Part shown: one piece after another, positions 21,570 through 29,009 of the stretch
Numbering within the stretch: the stretch's first letter is position 1
How the letters are laid out: each line of letters starts with the position of its first letter
NCBI GenBank assembly: GCA_937907205.1
Contig: CALESE010000103.1
Coordinates: 1 to 29,267 of the forward strand
Length of the DNA: 29,267 bases
DNA from: an uncultured Romboutsia sp.
GTDB taxonomy: Bacteria; Bacillota; Clostridia; Peptostreptococcales; Peptostreptococcaceae
Reading direction: 5' to 3'
Notes under the pieces: generated by a model
What the model saw: the letters and a program-made list of their open reading frames with translations, nothing else
Databases searched by the model: none
What the model was told of the DNA's origin: nothing
Program-made: the position numbers and the translations under genes

Positions 21570-22358
21570 ATGGCCAAGAAGAGAAAAGTTAAAAAGCCAG
21601 TGATAATTGCAGGAGCGGTTATATTATTCTTTGTATTATATTATGCAGGATTTAAGAGCGGAGTATATTTACAAGATAAAAATGCTAAACCTGTAGAAGA
21701 TACACAAGAACAAGAACAAGACATAAGATCTTTAATGACACAAATAATTAATAAAAAGAAGATATATATATCTGATTCCAATATTGAAAATATAAAAATA
21801 GAAGAAAACTATTGGAGTAAAATGACTGCACTATTTACAGAATTTGCAAAGGTAAGGAAGCCTTCAAAATATGAAGCAAAATACAGTGGGTATTCAGATG
21901 ATGGAGTAAGGTTTTCAACTGATTTAGTTTATTTTAGAGTTTATAATGTTAATAAAGAAGAATATTATAAAGTTCCAGTAGCTACAAAAAATGAGTTGGA
22001 TAAATTGTTAAATGAATCAATATACACTTCTTTTGGATTTGTAAAACAATACAAAGAATGGAAAAATGTAAAAATAACTTATGGTGAAAAAACAAAAAAG
22101 ATACACAAATGGACCTACAATAAACTTTCAAATAGAATGGTTTATAAAAGAATAGTAGGGAAGGTTCAACCAGAAAAAAGTAAAGAGAGAAGTAAATATA
22201 ACTTTACTATAGATATAAAAGGTGATAATTATGAAGCAATAATAGAAACAATGGGTAAAGATTATGTGAAAATAATTTCTGGAAGCAATGAAGTTTATTA
22301 TGAAGTAACAGAATTACTATTTGAGTATTTAAAAGATGATATATTTAAATTAGAATAA
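21570..22358 (+). CDS. Unrecognised membrane-anchored protein
   Basis: A 262-residue protein I cannot assign to a family. It starts with a very basic MAKKRKVKKP, then a single membrane helix at about 10-27 (VIIAGAVILFFVLYYAGF), so the rest should lie outside the membrane as a signal anchor (positive-inside rule). No lipobox or cleavage site is evident. After a short acidic linker (QEQEQDIRS) the external part is Lys/Tyr-rich and looks like a mixed alpha/beta domain; no catalytic motif is visible. AGGGGGAA precedes the ATG. It is convergent with murC and shares a two-way terminator with it. Candidate surroundings are the envelope, but no function is claimed. Confidence 0.72.
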   Translation: MAKKRKVKKPVIIAGAVILFFVLYYAGFKSGVYLQDKNAKPVEDTQEQEQDIRSLMTQIINKKKIYISDSNIENIKIEENYWSKMTALFTEFAKVRKPSKYEAKYSGYSDDGVRFSTDLVYFRVYNVNKEEYYKVPVATKNELDKLLNESIYTSFGFVKQYKEWKNVKITYGEKTKKIHKWTYNKLSNRMVYKRIVGKVQPEKSKERSKYNFTIDIKGDNYEAIIETMGKDYVKIISGSNEVYYEVTELLFEYLKDDIFKLE

Positions 22359-22361
22359 TAA

Positions 22362-22396
22362 AAAAGAAGAGTATTTTATTCATACTCTTCTTTTAT
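22362..22396. terminator. Bidirectional terminator between the membrane protein and murC
   Basis: AAAAGAAGAGTAT (22362-22374) pairs perfectly with ATACTCTTCTTTT (22382-22394), with T residues on both outgoing strands. The last codon and stop of murC lie in the right arm. Confidence 0.87.
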
Positions 22397-23742
22397 TTAA
22401 CTAAACTTTCTGCTACTTTGAATATAGTACCAGCCCCAGCAGTTATAACTAAATCATTACTTTCAATATTTGCACGAAGATATTCTTCGATTTCTTCAAA
22501 ACTACTTATATATTTTACATCAACATGATTTTGATATAATTTTTTTACCAAATCTTTAGAATGTATATCACCAGGATCATCTTCTCTTGCTGCATATATA
22601 TCGGTTATTATAACCTTATCAGCAGCATAAAATGCTTCAGCGAATTCATTTAAAAGAGATTTTGTTCTTGTATAAGTATGGGGTTGGAATATACACCATA
22701 ATTTATTTTTTTTCATTTTTTTGGCAGCTGATAAAGTTGCTTTTAATTCAGTTGGATGGTGAGCATAATCATCGACAATTAAAGCACCATTATATTCACC
22801 TTTAATTTCGAATCTTCTTCCAACACCATTATAACGTTTTATATTTTCTCTTATAATATTTAAGTCTATATTAGATAAATAAGCTGTGATTATAGCAGAA
22901 GTTGCATTGAATATATTATGAATTCCAGGTACACTTAACTCAAATTTACCTAAATGTTTTTCGTTTAATTCGATTTCAAATATACCGTATCCTTTTTCAT
23001 TAAATTCTATATTTTTTATTATGGCATCATTAGATTCATTTGTACCATATTTTATTATACTAGCTTTGACATCATGAAGTATATCTGCAGTATTTTCATC
23101 ATCACCATTTATTATAAAATATCCATCAGGTGGAAGTAATTTACCAAATTTATTAAATGATGCTTTTATTTCATCTATTCCAGAGAAGTAATCTAAATGA
23201 TCTTCTTCAATATTTAAAACTATAGATATTTTAGGATTAAAGTTTAAGAAACTATCAACATATTCACAAGCCTCAGTTATAAAGTTATCAGATTTACCTA
23301 TTTTAACATTCCCACCTATAACACTTAAGTTACCACCAACTAATATTGTTGGATCTAGATGAGCGTATTCAAATATTGTAGATAGCATAGAAGTTGTTGA
23401 AGTTTTACCATGAGTTCCAGAAACAGCTATAGAGTTTTTATATTCTCTCATTATTTGACCTAAGAACGCAGCTCTATCCATAGTAAGTTTATTCTTTTCT
23501 TTAGCAGCAACTAACTCTTCATTATCAGGGTGTATTGCGGCAGTATAAACAACCATATCAACATCATCAGTAATATTTTCTTTTTTGTGGCCGATAAAAA
23601 TTTTTGCTCCTTGAGATTTAAGTTTATCTAAAAGGTATGATTCATTTGCATCTGAACCAGAAACTATATAGTTTTTATTAAGGCATATTTCAGCTAAAGC
23701 ACTCATACTGATACCGCCAATTCCAATGAAATGTATCTTCAT
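22393..23742 (-). CDS. murC: UDP-N-acetylmuramate--L-alanine ligase
   Basis: A 449-residue Mur ligase that adds L-Ala to UDP-MurNAc in peptidoglycan precursor synthesis. The N-terminal Rossmann domain begins HFIGIGGISMSALAEI and has GSDANESYLLDKL. The ATP-binding AVSGTHGKTSTTSML is at about 109-123. ITEACEYVDSFLNF, VLNIEEDHLDYF and NIFNATSAIITAYL mark the central domain, and VDDYAHHPTELKATL with the C-terminal WCIFQPHTYTRTKSLLNEF completes the set. On the minus strand AAAGGTGG lies 8-10 bases before the ATG. It is divergent from purR and not in a dcw-type cluster here. It works in the same pathway as GlmU encoded at 25459-26832. Confidence 0.96.
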   Translation of the reverse strand: MKIHFIGIGGISMSALAEICLNKNYIVSGSDANESYLLDKLKSQGAKIFIGHKKENITDDVDMVVYTAAIHPDNEELVAAKEKNKLTMDRAAFLGQIMREYKNSIAVSGTHGKTSTTSMLSTIFEYAHLDPTILVGGNLSVIGGNVKIGKSDNFITEACEYVDSFLNFNPKISIVLNIEEDHLDYFSGIDEIKASFNKFGKLLPPDGYFIINGDDENTADILHDVKASIIKYGTNESNDAIIKNIEFNEKGYGIFEIELNEKHLGKFELSVPGIHNIFNATSAIITAYLSNIDLNIIRENIKRYNGVGRRFEIKGEYNGALIVDDYAHHPTELKATLSAAKKMKKNKLWCIFQPHTYTRTKSLLNEFAEAFYAADKVIITDIYAAREDDPGDIHSKDLVKKLYQNHVDVKYISSFEEIEEYLRANIESNDLVITAGAGTIFKVAESLVK

Positions 23743-23962
23743 AACAAAACCACCTTTCTTTTCAATTAAGTCCTACAATATGAACTATATATGTGGTATA
23801 ATAGTAGAACGTTCAATATTTTATGCAAAATATACATATACTAGATATATATAATATATTTACAAATTAATTAAAACATAACTAATATTATAGCATATTA
23901 AATATACTTATGCATTAGTTAGTTTACAAAGGAAACAACTACGGTTGTAGGAGGAAGATTCA
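23743..23962. promoter_or_regulatory. Divergent murC/purR intergenic region with hairpins
   Basis: This 220-base gap should hold both promoters. On the plus strand TATAAT at 23797-23802 is followed by a palindrome GAACGTTC (23807-23814). On the minus strand TTGCAT and TATTAT appear 19 bases apart in the same area. Further down, TAACTAAT (23879-23886) and GCATA (23893-23897) pair with TATGC-ATTAGTTA (23909-23921). Just before the purR ribosome site, ACAAC-TACG-GTTGT (23935-23948) is a 5-bp stem with a C(UACG)G tetraloop. These are structures I can see; no known riboswitch or PurBox is recognised. Confidence 0.45.
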
Positions 23963-24844
23963 ATGAAATTTAAAAGAACTGAAAGAATTGGAGCGATAGT
24001 AAAGATACTATCTGATAATCCAAATAATATATTTACATTAGGTTATTTCACAACACAATTTAATGCAGCAAAATCTACTATAAGTGAAGATTTAATAGTA
24101 GTTAAAAATGTATTTGAAAAACTAGAGTTAGGAAAAGTAATAACAATATCAGGAGCAGCTGGAGGAGTTAAGTACATACCTAAAACTTCGAAAACAGAAA
24201 ATGAAGAGTTTCTAAAAGGATTATGTGAAAAAATAACAGATCCATCAAGAATATTATCAGGAGGATTTTTATATTTAATAGATTTAATATACGATCCAAA
24301 AGTAGCATCAAAAATAGGTAAGATATTCTCTTCAAATATAGATTATGCAGATGCAGATTATGTTGTTACAATGGAGACAAAGGGTATACCAATGGCTCTT
24401 ATGACAGCTAAAGCAATGAACTTACCGATTGTTATAATAAGAAAAGATACAAAAGTATCTGAAGGTCCAACTTTAAGTATGACATATGCAAATGGACATA
24501 ACTCAAAATTAGAAACCATGAGTTTACCTAGAAAAGCTCTAAAGTCAAATAGTAAAGTTATATTAATAGATGACTTTATGAGAGGTGGAGGGACTATAAA
24601 AGGTATGATAGATCTTATGCATGAATTTAATGCAGAAGTTGTTGGAACAGGAGTATTTATTTCAACAATGACGCCAGAAGAAAAAATGGTAAAAGATTAT
24701 ATATCATTAATACAGTTAGACGTACAGGGAGATAAAGTGACTGCAATACCGAATTTAAAAACTTTTAGGGATGAATATCAAGATAATGAAGATTTTTATG
24801 AAAATTATAAAGCAGAATTTTTAGATGAGGGTGATGACGAATAA
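23963..24844 (+). CDS. purR: Pur operon repressor
   Basis: A 293-residue PurR of the Bacillus type: a winged-helix N-terminus (residues 1-70, RTERIGAIVKILSDNPNNIFTLGYFTTQF then AAKSTISEDLIVVK) joined to a type I phosphoribosyltransferase-fold domain. The PRPP loop VILIDDFMRGGGTIKGMIDLM is clear, as are METKGIPMALMTAKAM and VSEGPTLSMTYANG. PRPP binding releases the repressor from PurBox operators. The start has AGGAGG 8 bases upstream. Its place before spoVG, glmU and prs (the PRPP synthase) matches the Bacillus order; the RidA-like gene usually between purR and spoVG is absent. The C-terminal acidic tail is short. Confidence 0.95.
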   Translation: MKFKRTERIGAIVKILSDNPNNIFTLGYFTTQFNAAKSTISEDLIVVKNVFEKLELGKVITISGAAGGVKYIPKTSKTENEEFLKGLCEKITDPSRILSGGFLYLIDLIYDPKVASKIGKIFSSNIDYADADYVVTMETKGIPMALMTAKAMNLPIVIIRKDTKVSEGPTLSMTYANGHNSKLETMSLPRKALKSNSKVILIDDFMRGGGTIKGMIDLMHEFNAEVVGTGVFISTMTPEEKMVKDYISLIQLDVQGDKVTAIPNLKTFRDEYQDNEDFYENYKAEFLDEGDDE

Positions 24845-24880
24845 ATTTTTACAAAAAATAAAAATTTTTTTAAAAGTTTA

Positions 24881-24909
24881 GAAGGATATTTAAAATCTTC
24901 ATAGAATTA
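24881..24909 (+). promoter_or_regulatory. Predicted sigma-H promoter of spoVG
   Basis: GAAGGATAT (24881-24889), an 11-base spacer and ATAGAATTA (24901-24909) agree at every defined position with the Bacillus sigma-H consensus RNAGGAWWW-N11-12-RNNGAATWW. It lies about 70 bases before the spoVG start codon. Bacillus spoVG is the classical sigma-H gene, which supports the call. Confidence 0.75.
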
Positions 24910-24981
24910 CTAAATTAGATAAAAAAATAAAAATAAATAAATATATATTATATTGACAAAATAAAAGGGGGATATTGAGAA

Positions 24982-25260
24982 ATGAATATAACAGACGTAA
25001 GAGTAAGAAAGATAACTGATGAAGGGAAAATGAAATGTATAGTTTCATTAACTTTCGATAATCTATTTGTAGTTCATGATATAAAAGTTATAGAAGGACA
25101 TAATGGATTATTTATAGCTATGCCAAGTAGAAAAGTAGGTGAAGGGAGCTTTAGAGATATAGCTCACCCAATAAATGCTGAGATGAGAGAAATATTAGAA
25201 GAATCAGTACTTAAGGCATATCATGAAGCAGTTGCTCAATTAGAAGTTGCAGCTGAATAG
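24982..25260 (+). CDS. spoVG: SpoVG, septation/RNA-binding regulator
   Basis: A 92-residue SpoVG. It begins MNITDVRVRKITDEGKMKCIVSLTFDNLFVVHDIKVIEG and ends with the conserved FIAMPSRKVGEGSFRDIAHPINAEMREILEESVLKAYHEA. It is a small dimeric regulator that binds nucleic acids and affects septation and sporulation in Bacillus, and gene expression in Listeria, Staphylococcus and Borrelia. AAGGGGG precedes the ATG. A sigma-H-type promoter upstream and a terminator downstream indicate a monocistronic gene. The length is normal. Confidence 0.97.
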   Translation: MNITDVRVRKITDEGKMKCIVSLTFDNLFVVHDIKVIEGHNGLFIAMPSRKVGEGSFRDIAHPINAEMREILEESVLKAYHEAVAQLEVAAE

Positions 25261-25287
25261 TAATAAAATACTATAATTTGATAATTG

Positions 25288-25314
25288 AGAGTCGAACTAT
25301 TCGACTCTTTTTTT
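25288..25314 (+). terminator. Terminator after spoVG
   Basis: AGAGTCGAA (25288-25296) pairs perfectly with TTCGACTCT (25300-25308) around a CTA loop, followed by six T residues. Confidence 0.9.
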
Positions 25315-25387
25315 GTGTTTAAATTTGTGTTAAAATATATACTTTTTTGTAAAAAGATGTTATATTAGTTAGTGATAATAAAGAACA

Positions 25388-25416
25388 TTGTATACTAATA
25401 ATAAACTTTACATAAT
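25388..25416 (+). promoter_or_regulatory. Candidate promoter for glmU
   Basis: TTGTAT (25388-25393), a 17-base spacer and CATAAT (25411-25416), between the spoVG terminator and glmU. Confidence 0.45.
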
Positions 25417-25458
25417 ATAGAATATAATAATAATTAATGTAATGAATGGAGTGGAGAT

Positions 25459-26832
25459 ATGAACTTTAAAGCTATAATCCTTGCTGCTGGCAAAGGTACA
25501 AGAATGAAGTCAAAACATCCAAAAGTTGTGCATAAAGTATGTGGTAAAGAAATGGTTAACCATGTAATAGACGTTTCAAAAAAATCTGGAGTTCAAGATG
25601 TAGTTGTAATACTAGGTCATGGATCAGAAACTGTTAAAGAAAGTATACCAAGTGATAGCCAAATAGCAATGCAAACAGAACAATTAGGAACTGGTCATGC
25701 AGTTAAGATGGCTAAGGAATATATAAATGACGATGATACAATAGTCGTACTTTGTGGAGATACACCACTTGTAAAAGAAGATACTTTAAGAAGGTTATTT
25801 GCTTACCATGTAGAAAAAGGGTATGTAGCAACAGTACTTACTACAAAAGTAGATAATCCAACTGGATATGGAAGAATAATAAGAGACAATCATGAAGATT
25901 TACTTAAGATAGTAGAGCAAAAAGATGCTTCTGAAGAAGAAAAATTAGTAAATGAGATAAATTCAGGAATATATTGCTTTGATGGAAAGTCTTTAAGAGA
26001 ATCTCTAGATTTAATAGATAACAATAACGCTCAAGGAGAATACTACTTAACTGATACTATCAAGATAATGAGAGATAGAGGAGAAAAAGTAGGTGCTTAC
26101 AATGGTTCAACAATAGAAGAACTTATGGGAGTAAACTCAAGAGTGGAATTATCTAAAGCAGAAGAAATAATGAGAAAAAGAATAAATACATCTCATATGG
26201 TAAATGGGGTAACAATAATAGATGTTAACTCTACTTATATAGAGTCAGATGTAGAGATAGGAAATGACACAATAGTTTATCCTGGAGTTATGCTAAAAGG
26301 AAACACTAAAATAGGTTCAGGCTGTATAATAGGCATGAACTGTAATATAAGCAATTCAACAATAGGAGATTATACAGAAGTAGAAAGCTCAACAATAATA
26401 GATAGCAATGTTGGAGAAAATACTATTGTAGGTCCATATGCATATTTAAGACCAAATAGTAATATAGGAAGTCATGTTAAAATAGGTGATTTTGTAGAAG
26501 TAAAAAATGCTACTATAGGTGATAATTCTAAAGCATCACATCTTTCTTATATAGGAGATGCATATGTTGGTAAAAATGTTAACATAGGATGCGGAGTAGT
26601 ATTTGTTAACTATGATGGACATCATAAATTCAAGTCAGTAGTTAAGGATGGAGCATTTATAGGATCTAATTCAAACCTTGTTGCACCTGTAACTGTAGAA
26701 GAAAAAGGATATATTGCTACAGGATCTACTATAACTGATGATGTTCCACAAGGAGCACTAGCTATAGCTAGAGAAAAACAAGTAGTAAAAGAAGGTTGGG
26801 TTGAAAAGAAAAATTCAAAAGAAGATAAATAA
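25459..26832 (+). CDS. glmU: Bifunctional GlmU: GlcN-1-P acetyltransferase / GlcNAc-1-P uridyltransferase
   Basis: A 457-residue enzyme that makes UDP-GlcNAc for peptidoglycan. The N-terminal uridyltransferase opens with IILAAGKGTRMKSKHPKVVH, followed by MQTEQLGTGHAVKMA, VVLCGDTPLVKEDT, TGYGRIIR and EINSGIYCFDG. The C-terminal half is a left-handed beta-helix of hexapeptide repeats (VEIGNDTIVYPGV, IGSGCIIGMNCNISN, TIVGPYAYLRPNSNIG) with KIGDFVEVKNATIG and NYDGHHKFKS, the acetyltransferase active site. GGAG stands about 7 bases before the ATG. prs follows after 83 bases without an evident terminator, so they are probably co-transcribed as in Bacillus (gcaD-prs). A small AGACTAA-AGA-TTAGTCT stem (26849-26865) lies in the gap but has no T tract. 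Confidence 0.96.
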   Translation: MNFKAIILAAGKGTRMKSKHPKVVHKVCGKEMVNHVIDVSKKSGVQDVVVILGHGSETVKESIPSDSQIAMQTEQLGTGHAVKMAKEYINDDDTIVVLCGDTPLVKEDTLRRLFAYHVEKGYVATVLTTKVDNPTGYGRIIRDNHEDLLKIVEQKDASEEEKLVNEINSGIYCFDGKSLRESLDLIDNNNAQGEYYLTDTIKIMRDRGEKVGAYNGSTIEELMGVNSRVELSKAEEIMRKRINTSHMVNGVTIIDVNSTYIESDVEIGNDTIVYPGVMLKGNTKIGSGCIIGMNCNISNSTIGDYTEVESSTIIDSNVGENTIVGPYAYLRPNSNIGSHVKIGDFVEVKNATIGDNSKASHLSYIGDAYVGKNVNIGCGVVFVNYDGHHKFKSVVKDGAFIGSNSNLVAPVTVEEKGYIATGSTITDDVPQGALAIAREKQVVKEGWVEKKNSKEDK

Positions 26833-26915
26833 TTAGCTTATTATTTTAAGACTAAAGATTAGTCTGAAAATGAAATAAATATAATATACAGTTCTAAATT
26901 TTCGGGAGGATACTA

Positions 26916-27866
26916 ATGAATACTAGCGGAAGTGAAATCAAAATAATTTCAGGAAATGCATCTAAAGAATTGGCTAGCAAAATAGCTGACTTTATAGGTG
27001 TACCAATGTCTGATTGTGAAGTAGGTACATTCAGTGATGGTGAAATATGTTTAAATATGAATGAAACTATAAGAGGATGTGATGTCTTCGTAGTTCAATC
27101 AACAAACAGCCCTGTAAATGATAATTTAATGGAATTATTAATAATAATAGATGCATTAAAGAGAGCATCAGCAGGTAGAATAACAGCAGTTATACCTTAC
27201 TATGGATATGCAAGACAAGACAGAAAAGCGAAATCAAGAGATCCAATTACAGCTAAATTAGTTGCTAACTTAATAACAGCTGCTGGAGCAGATAGAGTTT
27301 TAACAATGGACTTACATGCTGCGCAAATACAAGGATACTTTGATATACCACTAGATCATTTACAAGGTGGAAAAATATTAGCTGAATACTTTAATGAAAA
27401 AGAAATAGAAGATTTAGTAGTGGTTTCTCCAGACTTAGGAAGTGTTGCTAGATCAAGAAAATTTGCTAATAACTTAAATGGTGAAGTGCCAATAGCTATA
27501 ATAGACAAGAGAAGACCTAAAGCTAACGTATGTGAAGTAATGAACATAATAGGTGATGTTAAAGGTAAGAATGTTATATTATTAGATGATATGATAGATA
27601 CAGCAGGAACAATAGTAAATGCTGCTAATGCACTTAAAGAATTTGGTGCTAAAGAAGTTTATGCTTGTTGTACTCATGGCGTATTATCAGGACCAGCTAT
27701 AGAAAGAATAGAAAATTCTGCTATAAGTGAATTAATAGTATTAGATACTATACAACTTCCTGAAGAAAAGAAAATAGATAAGATACAAGTTAAATCAGTA
27801 GCTCCTATATTCGGAAATGCTATAAAGAAAATATTTGCTAATGAATCAATAAGTATTTTATTTTAA
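26916..27866 (+). CDS. prs: Ribose-phosphate pyrophosphokinase (PRPP synthase)
   Basis: A 316-residue class I PRPP synthase, making PRPP from ribose-5-phosphate and ATP for purine, pyrimidine, NAD, His and Trp synthesis. Motifs in order: GTFSDGEICLNMNETIRGCDVFVVQS, ELLIIIDALKRASAGRITAVIPYYGYARQDRKAKSRDPITAKLVA (catalytic flexible loop and ATP site), DLHAAQIQGYFDIPLDHLQ, VVSPDLGSVARSRKFA, IAIIDKRRPKANV and the ribose-phosphate loop VILLDDMIDTAGTIVNAA. The length is normal. GGGAGGA precedes the ATG. Its product is also the ligand of PurR and a substrate of PncB, both encoded in this window. A strong terminator follows. Confidence 0.97.
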   Translation: MNTSGSEIKIISGNASKELASKIADFIGVPMSDCEVGTFSDGEICLNMNETIRGCDVFVVQSTNSPVNDNLMELLIIIDALKRASAGRITAVIPYYGYARQDRKAKSRDPITAKLVANLITAAGADRVLTMDLHAAQIQGYFDIPLDHLQGGKILAEYFNEKEIEDLVVVSPDLGSVARSRKFANNLNGEVPIAIIDKRRPKANVCEVMNIIGDVKGKNVILLDDMIDTAGTIVNAANALKEFGAKEVYACCTHGVLSGPAIERIENSAISELIVLDTIQLPEEKKIDKIQVKSVAPIFGNAIKKIFANESISILF

Positions 27867-27876
27867 TTAAATATGT

Positions 27877-27917
27877 AAAGACCTACAAAGTAATTTTACT
27901 TTGTAGGTCTTTTTTAT
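27877..27917 (+). terminator. Terminator after prs
   Basis: AAAGACCTACAAAGTA (27877-27892) pairs perfectly over 16 bp with TACTTTGTAGGTCTTT (27897-27912) around ATTT, followed by TTTATT. It marks the end of the housekeeping block. Confidence 0.92.
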
Positions 27918-27948
27918 TATAGGCTATGTTTTAAATAAGTGTTGAAAA

Positions 27949-27977
27949 TGGATACTTTCTAATATTTAGGGTATAAT
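27949..27977 (+). promoter_or_regulatory. Candidate promoter for the transposase remnant
   Basis: TGGATA (27949-27954), a 17-base spacer and TATAAT (27972-27977). Transcription would start near 27984, just before GGAGG at 27997-28001. The bases from about 27921 (GGCTATGTTTTAAATAAGTG) might be the left end of the insertion sequence; no matching right end was found. Confidence 0.5.
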
Positions 27978-27994
27978 ATAGATATATCAATTTT

Positions 27995-28911
27995 TTGGAG
28001 GCTGTAGTATGCCAAGTATGTGAAGAAGTTAAAGAATTTAGATTTTCTAAGGGGAAAGTGTGTTCTCATTGTAATTCTGAATTGATATCAAGAAATGGTA
28101 AATACAATGGTAATCAAAGATATATCTGTAAAGATTGTAGAAAGACTTTTAGTGATTTTACAAACTCTGCGACATATAGAAACAAGAAATCTTTAGATAA
28201 GTGGCTTAAATATGATAAAAGTATGATTATGGGGTTATCAATAAGGAAGTCGGCTAAAAATGTAGGAATTAACATAGCAACAAGTTTCTTCTGGAGACAT
28301 AAAATACTTGATTGCATAAGAGCTTTTTTATGTACATGACATGCAGATGGAGTTATAGAAGCAGATGGAGTATTTTTTGCCGAGAGTTTTAAAGGTACAA
28401 GAACTAATAATATGCCAAGAAAATCTCATAAAAGAGGTAAAGAGATTAAAAAGAGAGGTCTATCTAAAGAGCAGATTTGTGTTGCTACAGCTTTAGATAG
28501 ACAAGGTAATTTAATAATAGAACTTTTATGTAAAGGTATAATGACACATAAAGAACTTGAAAGACTATATAAAGGTCATATAGGAGAAAGTTATATATTA
28601 TGTACAAATAGACATAAATCATATATCAAATTTGCTACTGGCTTTAATTTAGACCATAAACGCATAAAGAAGGTATTTATCACATATAACACATCAATAG
28701 TTTACATAGTAATTTGAAGAAATGGATGGTGAGATTTAATAGTGTTGCAATTAAGTATATATCAAATTATATGCAATGGTTTAAGTGGTTAAGGATATTC
28801 GAAAGTTATAGGGATTCAATTAAAACTAAGAATTTTATTGTACAAGGTAATGTGGCATATTTCTACACTAAGATAAAGGATTTCAAATTAAGGACAGCAC
28901 AGTTTATATAA
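27995..28911 (+). pseudogene. IS1595-type transposase, decayed
   Basis: Three open stretches make one ancestral IS1595-like transposase. An N-terminal zinc ribbon is seen (CSHCNSELISRNGKYNG, RYICKDCRKTFSDF, then a KWLKY..LSIRKSAKNVGI..SFFWRHKIL segment). An in-frame TGA follows at 28337, then DGVIEADGVFFAESFKG...MPRKSHKRG, CTNRHKSY, and, in another frame, GIYHI-stop-HINSLHSNLKKWMVRFNSVAIKYI. Lesions: a well-placed ATG at 28009 (GGAGG 7 bases upstream) runs into TGA after four codons; TGA at 28337; a frameshift at about 28670; TAA at 28687 where CAA would fit; and Asn for the expected catalytic Asp in CTD-HKSY. The first catalytic Asp (EAD) remains, but the next acidic residue is Gly. The element is dead. 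Confidence 0.82.
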
Positions 28912-29009
28912 TTGGTAAAAGTAATTCTATAATAAAAATAAGTACGCAATTGTTATATGATACTAAGTAATATCTAAGTATTTGTATAAAAAAGGGGGAT
29001 GTATATAAT

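Noticed and set aside
23807..23814. GAACGTTC palindrome as a PurBox for PurR autoregulation
   Set aside because: The Bacillus PurBox has CGAAC cores on opposite strands separated by about 16-17 bases. This 8-base palindrome lacks CGAAC, so PurR binding is not supported; kept only as a possible operator.
24953..24981. TTGACA just before spoVG as a -35 element
   Set aside because: A matching -10 would fall on the last bases before the start codon (24976-24981, GAGAAA), leaving no room for a leader with the AAGGGGG ribosome site. The sigma-H match upstream fits better.
26849..26865. Terminator between glmU and prs
   Set aside because: AGACTAA-AGA-TTAGTCT forms a 7-bp stem but is followed by GAAAATGAAA, with no T tract. 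Co-transcription is more likely.
27995..28717. Two separate small zinc-ribbon or DNA-binding genes
   Set aside because: The stretches are in one frame, interrupted by TGA, and match successive parts of one IS1595-type transposase, so they are one decayed gene.
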